Shown one piece after another: positions 53,401 to 63,566 of a DNA stretch of 64,000 nucleotides. The DNA is taken from contig JAUMIR010000003.1 of assembly GCA_030847615.1 (NCBI GenBank), positions 31,742,501 to 31,806,500 of the forward strand. The letters run 5' to 3'. The notes under the pieces were generated by a model that saw only the letters and a program-made list of their open reading frames with translations, ran no database searches and was not told the DNA's origin. The first letter of the stretch is position 1; the number at the start of each line of letters is the position of its first letter. This DNA comes from Gambelia wislizenii (lineage: Eukaryota; Chordata; Lepidosauria; Squamata; Crotaphytidae). Made by a program: the position numbers and the translations under genes.

Positions 53401-53770
53401 GAGGAGAGATAAGGTGGAATTCGGTGAACACCCATGGTGCCAATTTGTTGAGGAGGATGGCTTTGGAACTGGCTCTTTATGTCATGTGACTTGGGGTTGA
53501 AGAGTGAGACTTCCTTAGAGGCTGGCTTGAGGGAAGTGCCCTCACTTTAACTCATATGACTTCTGAGAGGATCCTTGGGTTGGTCCTTCAGTTGTGGGCC
53601 GACTGGGGAACCAGCTTTTGGGTTCTCCTTGGGACTCAGGTGAATTGCTGAGGGGAAGCTGGGGATGAGGTCTACATGAGACTACAGTCCTCAGTTGCTC
53701 CCACACTAGGTTACTCCCCCTCTTTGCATTTCTCTGGGGTTAAAGGTTAAATAGGTTAATAGTTAAAATG

Positions 53771-54490
53771 ATGTAGGCCTTTGCAACACAAACTCTGTTT
53801 TGTGGCCTTGTTATTTACATGGTTGATCAGCTAAAGCATTTTGCTCGGTGTTCAAATCTCAGTTATTTCAGGGGATAGCAGCATGCTTAAAGTCCATTAG
53901 GCTGCCTAGATGCCATTTTACCCTATCAGACATGGGGTGGTTATTGATAGATGAAAACAATATTCTTTCTCTTGATTACTATGGCAACTCTTCTATCAGA
54001 TTATTGGCTCATAGGTCATGGAGAAAATCAGATTTCCTTGTTTTACTAATCTTGCTGAAAATGTTAATATCCCTGTGGTACAGAGAAGCACTGTGCTCTA
54101 TATTCCTCCTTTTAAAATTTCATCTCAACTGCAGTAGCTTGTTATTTTGAATATGATTGACATATGGTCCTTTAGTGAGAAGTAATCTCTAAAGCCCTCT
54201 ATATCTGGATGAGTTAAGAACTTTTAGCTTTTACAAATTTAGAAGCCACTTATTTAAAATTTCAACAGAAACAAACCAGGATGTGGCGTTAGGTAATAAG
54301 TGCTAGTGTTCATCAAGGTAACTATAAGAACTATGTGCAAGGAGTGTACTGACACATAACAGAGATGCTACGTAACAAAATTTAATAAATTTAAGAGAAA
54401 ATTACATGCATTCTAAAGCTCTATGTTCATGAAATGCTTTCCACACCAAGGTATCTGCTAATGATCTGCTGCTTAGCTCCTAAAACTTTT
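53771..54490. other. Unassigned interval
   Basis: A frame at 53848-54150 (100 codons) is hydrophobic at its C-terminus but unrecognised. No repeats seen. Confidence 0.4.
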
Positions 54491-54494
54491 TGCA

Positions 54495-55473
54495 TGCCCA
54501 AGTAGGCCCGAAAAGACTGTGGAGGAAATTCTGCCACCAATTTCCTGAATATTATAAATCCAAATCCAAAGTGGTGGTTTTTGGAAAAAGATGGGTCAAA
54601 CACAACTAGTATTTGGATGGGGAATTCATAAAACAAATAGACTTCTTTTCATATTTAGGGGTTGTTTTTATGGATACAGGGCCTTGGACTAATCATTTCA
54701 AACAAAGGTCTATAAAGGTCACAGCAAGCTCCAAAACACTAACCAAATTACTCAGTTATAATAATAATAAGTCCTCTGCTCCCCATCCTAAAAGTCTATA
54801 AAGCAAAAATTGTACCTACTAACATATGGTGCCAAATTGTGGGGCCTATTAAAGGCCTCATTACTCAAACAAAATCAAGCACACTTTTTCAGGATTCTTC
54901 TGGGGACTGACAGAAATACTCCTGCAGCAGTGGTAAAAGATGAACCTGGTATACATTCCATATACAGTCTACCAGTAATTAAAGTCTTCTACTATTGGTG
55001 GAGGAGTCATTAAATGGAAGCTGATATGACTACCAAAAATGTCACTAGAAGAACAAATGGGCAAACTTCAACTTCAACACACTTCATGGATTAATCAGCT
55101 TCTTCAAATCATCCCACAACTTATTCTTTCAATACAATATCTACAGTATTTTCAGCTGTTAATTTGGCCAAATCAATTTTTAAACAAAGGGTTTTGGATG
55201 TGAGTGCCCAAACTGATATGGAGACATTTGCAAACATCAGGCCATTGAAATGGCCGGCCAAAAATCAAGTGTCTTTTCAAACAGAAAACTATCTGAAAAT
55301 GGGCTTGACTCAATACTCAATACTCAGTATTCATGGTTAAATATGGACAATTTCATCAAGTGTCATACACTGAGAGAATATGTGTCTTTGGAACTCCTGA
55401 AATAGAAGACATTGTGCAAATTGCATTTCCTATTCAAATGTCTATATGTTCCAGTAGGGGCCCAGTAATTACA
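54495..55473 (+). pseudogene. LINE RT C-terminal region, clade unassigned
   Basis: Frames give SKSKVVVFGKRWVKHN, a stop, then FSYLGVVFMDTGPWTNHFKQ (54649-54708), LLTYGAKLWGLLKASLLKQN (54817-54876) and RILLGTDRNTPAAVVKDEPG (54889-54948). The order K..VVFG...YLGV.F...W..H....LLYGAELWG...LE..Q..F.R.LLG....TP corresponds to the region after the FADD box in several LINE clades and is unlike CR1, L1 or LINE A/B. Later sequence (55020-55470) has many stops. It is cut on the right by the MITE at 55474. Confidence 0.65.
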
Positions 55474-56057
55474 GGAAATTATCAGACATGTCAAAAGTGG
55501 TGTTATAATGATGCCAGGAGATTGCAAGAGGGCTTCCTTACCAGAGAATGTCATCCCCCATCATTATGCACTCATTCTGCTGCCGTTCCATGGATGCAGT
55601 GTTTCATTGGAGAAGCTGTCAATAGATCCCCCATTCTGTTTCTGTTATGGACTTGCTCATGTGCAACAAAGTGCCCCTTGCTGCTGGCGAGATCCCAGCA
55701 TTAATGGGCAGTCCCTGCCAGAACACTTCCGGGTGAGATTGGGACATCCAGGTAAGTTATGGATTTTTTAAAAACTTCCCTGGTTTACTTGGAAGTTTTA
55801 AAGTGTGTTTCTATGCTTTTTGTAACTTATTTTTGAGTATTTGTGCTTTTATTTTTGAATTTCCTGCACTCGCATCTTCTCATGAGAATGGGTGGGCTTT
55901 CAATCCAGGAAGTGAACAGAGCTCCGTTAGAGCTCCATCCACTCTTGGGCTTCCCTGTTGACGAGAGAGGAGGTAAGTACGGTGATTGTTGCAGGAGAGG
56001 GGCAGGAGCGGAGATTGTGGGACAGGAACACTTTTTGTGTTCTTTCTGAAAATCTCC
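55474..56057. mobile_element. Harbinger-like MITE with ACA duplication
   Basis: The ends GGAAATTATCAGAC (55474-55487) and TCTGAAAATCTCC (56045-56057) are imperfect inverted repeats, with ACA at 55471-55473 and 56058-56060. Interior words GCTGTCAATAGATCCC, GGACATCCAGGTAAGT and GGAAGTGAACAGAGCTCC match the element at 20516. Non-coding. Confidence 0.8.
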
Positions 56058-56539
56058 ACAGATACTACTAGCATAATAAACAGTTATCTTACTTCCTTCA
56101 GGGCACAAATACAAATGTACTTATTAGAATGATGAAGTTTATAATTAGGGTTGTACAACTGAGAACATGTTTTATTGAAAACATCAGGGTTGTATGCAAA
56201 GCTGATGAACTTACTTAAACATATATCACTTTTGTACTTTATCATCTTCTATTCTATTCTAAGATTATAATTTATTATTATATTTATTGGTATCGTCTCA
56301 TAATCCTTACCTTATTTTCTAACTTCTTAATTTTTAACTTTTTAATTAAATTCATCTCATTGCGTTTTGTTATATCCTGTTATATTTTAATGCAGCCTAA
56401 CCTAGTTTAATACACACACACACACACACACACACATACATATTTCACTGTATTTCATAACATTCAATGCTAATTGTTCTGAGATGGTCAACTGATTAAT
56501 CAATAAAATATAGCTAACCAGCTACTAAAACTTTGTGTA
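56058..56539. other. Unassigned interval with a CA microsatellite
   Basis: A CA run of about 12 units lies at 56412-56436. Flanking sequence is AT-rich with no recognisable gene. Confidence 0.55.
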
Positions 56540-56820
56540 TGGTGTCTCACTAGAAGGCAAAATGACTAAACTGAGGGCATTATACCTTACACATATCATG
56601 AGAAAACTCACTGGAAAAGACAATAATGCTGAGAAAGGTTGAAGGCAGTAGGAAAAGAGGAAGACCACTTTAGAGATCAATTGACTCAATAAAAGAAGTC
56701 ATGATCCTGAGCAGGCCTGCTAATAACAGGATGTTCTGGAAGTCTCTCATTCATAGGGGCTTGAAAACACATAAGCCAACTTGATGGCACTAAGCAACAT
56801 TATACCACTACAAAGGTTCT
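56540..56820 (+). mobile_element. RTE/BovB LINE 3' end
   Basis: It reads ACTCACTGGAAAAGACAATA (56609-56628), then ATGCTGAGAAAGGTTGAAGG and AGTAGGAAAAGAGGAAGACC, and closes with AGCCAACTTGATGGCACTAA. This is the order of the BovB end in reptiles and ruminants (TCACTGGAAAAGAC..TGATGCTGGGAAAGATTGAAGG..AAGGAAAAGAGG). No coding part remains intact. BovB is known for horizontal transfer among vertebrates, and its presence is normal in squamates. Confidence 0.85.
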
Positions 56821-57384
56821 AGCCTTTGAAATTTTTGACTTACCCAATGCAGGTTGTTGGTGATTGAAATATAATTAAAAGTTTATGACATATCCAGGTG
56901 TGGAGAATGTGTAGTGAAAAAAACCCTTTACTTTTCCCATTTACAATGTATTTTCCTCAATTGGCAAATCAATAGCTGCCAAATGTTTGATCATAATTAA
57001 CCCTATATGTATAGTTCCCAATATAATTATATAAATCTCTGCTTCCAAAATGATCCAGCACTTTGAAATCAATGTTTCTTCCATGATTAATACATGAAAC
57101 AGAACAATCTCTTTCCCAAGGACCTGCAAAAAATGATCACTCCATAAGTATGTTACTTTCATAGCTGGTATAAGATAGGTACAATCTAAGAGAATATCAG
57201 CCTTTAATTTCTTTTGTATCAAAAACAAATATCATATTTAAAGAAGCTTCAATGCTGGTATTTTGGTCTGTGTGAAATAAGATCCAGGTCTTGTTATTCT
57301 GTGTCATATTATTTCACGTTGCTGAGATAAGACCATATGCATGGACTATTAGAGGAACATAGCCACTTTCCTATAACTCATCAT
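56821..57384. other. Unassigned AT-rich interval
   Basis: A minus-strand frame at 56941-57228 is Leu/Ile-rich and unrecognised. No repeats seen. Confidence 0.4.
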
Positions 57385-57440
57385 CACATTCTGCAGGATG
57401 GAGCCATGGCAGTTAAACTGGTGTTAAACTGCAATGACTA
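57385..57440. mobile_element. Right-half remnant of the hAT-like MITE
   Basis: GGAGCCATGGCAGTTAAACT followed by GGTGTTAAACTGCA matches the right arm of the element at 15371 (GAGCCATGGCAGTTAAAGCA, GTGGTAAACTGCA). Confidence 0.55.
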
Positions 57441-58720
57441 ATATACTGAGTCCTAAAGACATTACATGGAAATAAATCTCAGAGATTTAACAGAATTTGT
57501 GTTGAAGTTAATAGGCTTAGGACTAGTACCCAGGTTGTGCTTTTCCAACTGCAGAGAAGTGAGGAACTCCCTTTTTACTTCATCCATAAGGGTGTTTGAT
57601 GGCATATTTCAGAATACTAGTCTGCAGGTTCCAAGGGCTGGGAAGAGGGCATGAAATTGTAGTCAATTGGAGCGGGTTTCCCTTCATTGGATAGCTATGT
57701 TTACCAGTATTATTGTATGCCTGTATTATTTTATGTCACAACTTCATGGGCAGATGGCATGGGCCCTGATATGGGGTAAGCAAATGAAGTGGGGTCTCCA
57801 TCAAGTTCAAGTTCTCAGAGACTCCTCCTCCCTTTTTTACAACCTTGTTTCTAGGGGAAGGGAGAGTGTCAAGCATGTCACGCTTGGCCAGGGCTCTCCC
57901 CTCCATGTGTGGGTGTCAGTGGCAACCAACAACTGTCTATTGGCCAACACAGGGTTAAGCAATGAAGGGATCCAGGCCCATGCAATTGATGCCAACCATT
58001 TACAGCCATTACCAAGTTGTGGCCTTTTATTGCCAATATTCTATATACTAACTTCATATACCTAAGCATTATGTTATTCTTGTGTACTCAATATATCTTG
58101 TGAATATATTTTGGTGCTGTGTATTCTTTCTTATGGGAGGAAGTGGGAGCATCTGGGCTGGGTCCACAAAGAAAAATTGTAATACCTTTGCTGAAAGACT
58201 AGTTGCCTTTGGCAGTCCCCAAGTGTGACCTTGTGGCAGCCAGTCCAGCAGCCTTCCTGAATGTTTTTGTATTCAAGTGGTCATTATAAGAACTATAAGC
58301 TGAATTAACTTTTATCCTCCTCCCTCCCCATCCCTCATTCCTTGTGTGTCATACAAAAAATAAATAAATAATACAAATATATTTAGATTAAAAACTCAGG
58401 ACAGAAAACATCTTGCTGATAATCTTAGTAAATTTCTTTGTGATCTTTGTTTTTGCCTAAAGGGCAAAGTATAAATTCTTTAGACAAATCAATATGACCT
58501 CTATAGCTAAATGGAGTGTCTACATTTAGACTCTTGAGGCTCCATTTGTAAGGGATACAATGTGGGTTTTAATGGGGAGAAGTGTGATGTGACTGTCACT
58601 TTAGATTTAGACATTGGCCAGAGCTAGATGAAAGAGTGGAAGAATAGCTTGGAGATGTTTTTTCAGTTTGAACTGAAAAGTGGAGACTGTGAGCTCAAAG
58701 AAGGGAAAATGCCTAGACTA
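57441..58720. other. Unassigned interval
   Basis: A 132-codon frame at 57667-58065 is unrecognised. GTTGTGGCCTTTTATTGCC near 58016 resembles GTTTTGTGGCCTTGTTATTT near 53799 in the non-coding end of the DIRS-like element, but too briefly to call a second copy. Confidence 0.35.
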
Positions 58721-58734
58721 ACATTGTGCTATCT

Positions 58735-59802
58735 TTGGGTTTTTTCCAGGCTGTGAGGCCGTGTTCTGGAATAGTTTCTTTCTGATGTTTCACCTGCATC
58801 TGTGGCTGGCATCTTCAGAGAATGGTTGGGTAGGTGTGTGTGTGGAGGTTATATGCTGTGAACCCCTGTTGGGGAGAATATGTAAATTTGTGTAATTGAA
58901 TGGTTAGTTTCTGGGTATAGAAATGCAAGGCTTGTTAGTGTCTGTTTGGCTAATGATTGGTTGATGGGCCATTATCTGCTGGGAATCCCCCTGTCCCTGG
59001 GTGGAATTCTTTTATAAGTGCTGAGTTTTGATTCTATTGTTTTTCAAAACTGGGAGCCAGATTGTGTTTACTTTTAAGGTTTCTTCTTTCCTGCTGAAGT
59101 TGTCCAGGTGTTTGTGGATTTCAATAGCTTCTCTGTGCATTCTGACACCAGGTTGGTTTATCACATGTTCTGTTACTGCTGATATTTCTGGCTGGCCCAG
59201 TCTGCAGTGTCTCTCATGTTCCTTGATTTGTGTTTGTACACTGTGTTTAGTGGTCCCTATGTAAACTTGTCCACAGATGCATCGTATGTGGTAAACTCCT
59301 GCAGCTTTGTGAGGGTCTCTTTTGTCCTTCACTGAGTGTAGCATTTCTTGGATTTTTTTGGTTGGTCTTTAGATTGTTTGAAGGTTGTGTTTCCTCATCA
59401 GTTTCCCTATTTTTTCTATGACTCCTTTAATGTATGGTAAAAATGACTTCCCTTTTGGTGGCTGTTTTTCTTCTTCATTCCTGTGTTTTTTTTCTGGGTC
59501 TGCTGCTCTTGTGATGTCTGATCTGGAGTAACCATTAGCCTGTAGGGCCCAGTTTAGGTGCCTCAGTTCGTCCTCCAGATAGTGGGGTTCACAGGTCCAT
59601 TTTGCACAGTAAATACACAAATTTACATATTCTTCCCAACAAGGGTTCACAACATATAAACACCTACCCAACCATTCTCTGAAGATGCCAGCCACAGATG
59701 CAGGCAAAATGTCAAAAAGAAACTATTCCAGAACACAGCCTCAAAGCCTGGAAAAAAACTAAGGAAAATCTTTGGATGCTGGCTGTGAAAGCCTTCGACT
59801 TC
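58735..59802 (-). mobile_element. Penelope-like element with inverted terminal repeats, complete insertion
   Basis: A perfect 14-bp target duplication ACATTGTGCTATCT flanks it (58721-58734 and 59803-59816). The left (58735 to about 58915) and right (about 59605-59802) terminal repeats are inverted: GGCTGTGAGGCCGTGTTCTG, GTTTCACCTGCATCTGTGGC and CAGAGAATGGTTGGGTAGGT on the left against AACCATTCTCTGAAGATGCC and CAGAACACAGCCTCAAAGCC on the right. The right repeat extends further, to GCTGTGAAAGCCTTCGAC. The core encodes the C-terminal part of a Penelope protein with a GIY-YIG domain; RT is missing. Inverted terminal repeats are a documented arrangement for Penelope-like elements. Confidence 0.92.
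59012..59707 (-). pseudogene. Penelope C-terminal linker and GIY-YIG endonuclease, one internal stop
   Basis: A single minus-strand frame from 59707 to 59012, interrupted once by TAA at 59369-59371. Residues from the terminal repeat (to about VNLCIYC) run into element coding sequence AKWTCEPHYLEDELRHLNWA. After the stop come KKIQEMLHSVKDKRDPHKAA, then GVYHIRCICGQVYIG (GIY and YIG boxes), and SVQTQIKEHERHCRLGQ. In family members the position read here as Gln (TQIKEH) is normally the catalytic Arg; Glu of KEH remains. The domain nicks DNA for target-primed reverse transcription. The RT part upstream is absent, so this copy was truncated at insertion. Confidence 0.88.
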
Positions 59803-59816
59803 ACATTGTGCTATCT

Positions 59817-60389
59817 CTTTCGTAATATGAAAAAAGAAAAAATATTTTTGCTACTGATGTAAGAATGTCTGCTCCTTCTACTGTGCTAAAGTTTGTGTTT
59901 CAAACATTAGAAAAATATTATTTCTCATCCAAAAAAAGAGAGAAAATCCTAAAGGAATTAGGGATGAATAAATATGTAAAAATATTTGAAAAACAGTGGA
60001 AAATAGGTTTTTTTTTCAGTGCCAAGAAACCTAGATGAGGATAATCTTAGGCAGGCAAGAATCATCACAGTTTAGAATTTATTCTGTTCAAAAAAATGTA
60101 TGTGGGATCTTTGGTACAAAGAAGGCCATTTTCAGGGAGGAGAAAAAATGATGTATGGAAAAAAAGTTTCCTGTATTAAAGCAATATCTTCTTCACAGAA
60201 AACAATATTTCTGAACAACATCAAGAACAAGAACAAATTGTGATGAAGTAATCAAAAACTTTAGTTTTCAAAGTCGATTTGCTGTATGAGACCTCGAAAT
60301 GCAAATATTCTTCAAAAACGGCACCATTTTTCCTGATCTAGAACATTATTGTTTTTCGAACGTTTAGGCAGAAGGATTCTTGCAGATGT
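59817..60389. other. Unassigned AT-rich interval
   Basis: A-rich and T-rich runs with some TTTCTGnACA-like words near 60195. No gene recognised. Confidence 0.4.
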
Positions 60390-61370
60390 TATTAAATATA
60401 AAATAATTTATCCATACTTCTTTTCCCTCTCTTTATTTAGTGTATTAATGATGTTAAGTAGATAAGTAATTATAAAATTCTTGACTTAGTGGAAATTCTA
60501 TTTTGAAGATATTTTGAATTATGTGAATTTTATTCCAAAATTTCTTAAATTTTGCACATTTCCACCACACATGAAAATGAGTTCCAACTTCTTTCACACA
60601 TTTCCAGCATTTATTTTTCTTAGTCTTGTATATTTTTTCTAATCATGCAGGTGTTAAATACCATCTATGTGGGGTTTTTTTTTAAAAAAAAAATCTTTAA
60701 CATCCTGGCATCTCATAAATTTGTGTGTTTTATTCCATGCATATTCCCAGTTTTCCAATTGAATTGGATGCCCTACGTCATTTGTCCGCCTTATCATTGT
60801 CTCTTTTATAGGTTCTTGTTCTGTCGCTTTTTCTAAAAGTAATTTATAATTTTTTGCTATTATTTTCCTGTTATTTCCCCAAATAATCTGTCTAGTAAGT
60901 TTCTTTTTGTTTCAAGACCCTCTAAATTTTTGTCCATTTTAAATCTTTCAATTATTTGTTTGTAAAAAAACCAATTTATTTTATGACCTTCTGACTTTAA
61001 TTCTTCTTCTGAGTTTATGGACTACCTGCCCTGTTCATCTTTTTTAAAGAATATCTTAAAATGCTTAAATGCTTCTTGGGTGAAGATCCAAGTTGGAATC
61101 TTCCTGTAGAATATACCTTTGTACTTCAATCAAGTTTTTAGTAGAGCTTTTCGAACTAGGTGGTTGTTGAATAGTTGAAGTTTAAATTTACATCTGTAAA
61201 AGAGATACCGTATTTCTAAGCCACCTTGCTGCTCAGACAAGTCAGTCACAATATGCTCAACAGGGACTTTCCAATTAATCTTGAAAATCACACTAGTTAA
61301 GGAATTGATAACTTTGGTTGCCTTGGCTGACTGGATGCCTGGGGCCAAAAATCATGACCTTGAAGCTCGG
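60390..61370 (-). pseudogene. L1 LINE, C-terminal end of ORF2
   Basis: Minus-strand frames give DLSEQQGGLEIRYLFYRCKF (near 61240-61180), then RKALLKTWLKYKGIFYR and FKKDEQGR (near 61150-61030), and KNKCWKCVKEVGTHFHVWWK-CAKFKK (60625-60550). The last is the diagnostic Cys/His/Trp block near the L1 ORF2 C-terminus. The A/T-rich end to about 60390 is probably the remaining C-terminal codons and 3' UTR. Multiple frameshifts and stops; 5'-truncated. L1 ORF2 supplies endonuclease and RT in intact elements. Confidence 0.82.
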
Positions 61371-62307
61371 TGCCCCCACCACTTTATTCAAAGCATAGTG
61401 CTGTTCATTCTTGAGATGAGTAATGCTCAGCTGTTATTCTCTTAGGCCATTGTAAGCTTCTCTGTGTGCAATGATGACAGAGGTGTTCATGTTAGTGGGG
61501 GAGCAAAGTTGCACTTTAACATTTACAGAAAGGAAAATTGTTGTATTGCTAAGGGACTACTTCATGTATAAAGGTAGTGGATGCAACCAAATGTATGTTT
61601 AGAGGAATCAAAACCACCACTGGGATTTGTGCCAGCATAATGCTCCAATAGGATTCTGGTTTTAGTTTGAAAGGAGGCCTTTTTCATGGAAGTGACTTTT
61701 ACAGATTAACATTATTGTGGCTGATCATTCTTAAATTATGTATGAATGAAGCCAAGTCATGGTTTTCTAGTAGGGTTCCCCCCCCCGCTTTAATAACTTG
61801 GCTATAATAGATTGGTTATTAATGAAAGTAGGACACATACCACAGACTTCAAATAACTTATGCTAGATTAATTCAGCGGACTGACTTTAATGGATCCACT
61901 TCAGAGAAGTCATTTTTAAAATCTGTGGTTTTCTATTCTGTCTTTAAAGCTTTCTGCCAACAAGAGCATCACTTTTTTGCAATAGGGCTCAGTGCCAAAA
62001 CTAGTCTTGGGAGTGATGTCCCAGCTTTTCCGAAAGATGCTCCAACTTTTTTAAACTCCAGTGTTGGGTTTTGCCTCCAGCAATCTGGCACACAAAAGGC
62101 TGAAGTGATAAAACCATTTTCAGACTTTAGGAGGTTTCCTCTAGGTCTGAAAACTTTTCCAAACTTTTGTGGGAATGTAAAAAATTGGGAAACATTCAGG
62201 ACTTTCTGACATGTCTGTTTTTAAGGCTGGAAATAAATTTAAGTGCCAATCATATGTATTGTCTCATAGGGCAGTTGTGTGGGAAGTGGAGGGGTGACTT
62301 TTCTTAA
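61371..62307. other. Unassigned interval
   Basis: A 94-codon frame at 61925-62209 is unrecognised. A C8 run lies near 61778. No repeats recognised. Confidence 0.4.
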
Positions 62308-62341
62308 GGGAGGGAGGGAGGGAGGGAGGGAGGGAGGGAAA
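62308..62341 (+). repeat. (GGGA)n microsatellite
   Basis: About eight GGGA units in a row. Such a G-rich strand can in principle form a G-quadruplex. Confidence 0.95.
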
Positions 62342-63361
62342 GGGGCAGAGATAGCAGCAAGGAAGAAACTACTCTAAGTTTATTTGTACATCAAATTTCT
62401 TCTTAAGAGTTGAGGGCTCTTTTCATGGATCCTAATTTTATTTCTAAAAATATTGTCTATGTTGTATCAATTTAAATCTTATATCAATTTAAAAAATCAA
62501 AACCTAAGTTTACCACATTTATGTCCATTGCTTTTAACAACATACCTCGTACTAGCAACTGAAGAGCCAATCCAAATCTGGAAAGGCAGAACCAATTAGA
62601 CCTGACCAAAAGACTTTAAAATTTCTGAACTCCTTTGTTCTGAGACACATGCTTGAGCCACATGACTTGACCAGCCAGAGAAGGGACATGATAACTGAGG
62701 TCTGAAGAGCAGGCTCCTCTCATGGGCTCTCTAACATCAAAAGAGCCCAAATGATATCTGAAGTCTGGGGCAGAGACTTACTTCCATTTGAATGACTCTG
62801 AATTACATCACAGAGACTCATACATGGACTTTCATAATTTGTAAGTTACTATTTTCTTAGCTTAGGGAATGTCTAGTTAGCATGTGTTAGTTTTATGATT
62901 TATTTTCAATCTTATGACTAAATGTATAACTGTAACTTGATTAAGCTGAGATCCTGGAGGAGTGATTTCCCTCCATGATGTTTCATTGCTTGAACTAAAA
63001 ATAAAGCTTTTTCTGTTTTCTTAATCCCCACAAACACATGCCTGCTTGGGCTCGCTATCTGAATTTCTCTGGGATAGAGGAAAGGGAGTTGGTGATATTT
63101 TAACACAACCTGTCCAGCTTCCCGTTGCACTGGGCAAAAAGGGTTAAAACTCAGCAAGTGGTGGTGGATTTCAAAGAGAAAAATCCCTCAGGTCTGGGAT
63201 TTACAAAGGGCAACCCTGGAGTTTCAAGCAGAGAGGCTCCAGGGTTGCGTCACAAGCTACCTCCGGTTTGTACTTTATTAGGGTACTTTATTTGTACCTT
63301 ATTAGTACTAGAAGTGAAGAGGAATTAATGTTAAGGTCTGAAGGGGAGTTGTATGCATATT
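62342..63361. other. Unassigned interval
   Basis: No gene or repeat recognised. Short frames near 62918-63328 lack domains. Confidence 0.4.
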
Positions 63362-63425
63362 TTTTATTATTTTATTCATGTATACCCCACTTTTATCCCA
63401 ATAATGAGACTCAAGGTAGCTAACA
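63362..63425 (-). mobile_element. L2/SINE-type 3' tail remnant
   Basis: The plus strand shows TTTATTATTTTATTCATGTA then TACCCCACTTTTATCCCAAT and ACTCAAGGTAGCTAACAA, the reverse of an L2-type end (GCTACCTTGAGT...GTGGGGTATA...AATAAA). Confidence 0.55.
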
Positions 63426-63534
63426 ACATATTTAGAAACGATGCAGAAAGACACCACTTAGCCCATCCACCAGATGCAGGCACATTAGTAAACTGGAAGT
63501 AATAGTTATTCTAGGTCAAATGTGTTCACTTTAG

Positions 63535-63566
<32 letters not shown>

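Larger units (their letters stand above)
51780..53770 (+). mobile_element. DIRS-like tyrosine-recombinase retrotransposon, 3' portion
   Basis: This segment holds a tyrosine recombinase (51834-52765) followed by an SGNH hydrolase (52803-53330) and a non-coding stretch to about 53770. DIRS-type elements encode gag, RT-RNase H and a recombinase that replaces the integrase; neither gag nor RT is present here. Vertebrate DIRS/Ngaro-like elements are known to me to carry an SGNH hydrolase near the recombinase, which this arrangement fits. Inverted or split direct terminal repeats were not located, so the boundaries are approximate. Confidence 0.7.

Noticed and set aside
57667..58065. 132-codon frame and a second DIRS copy
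   Set aside because: The only link to the DIRS-like element is a word of about 16 nt; the frame has no recombinase or hydrolase motif.
59028..59264. Plus-strand 78-codon frame with hydrophobic stretches
   Set aside because: It is antisense to the Penelope GIY-YIG coding sequence.
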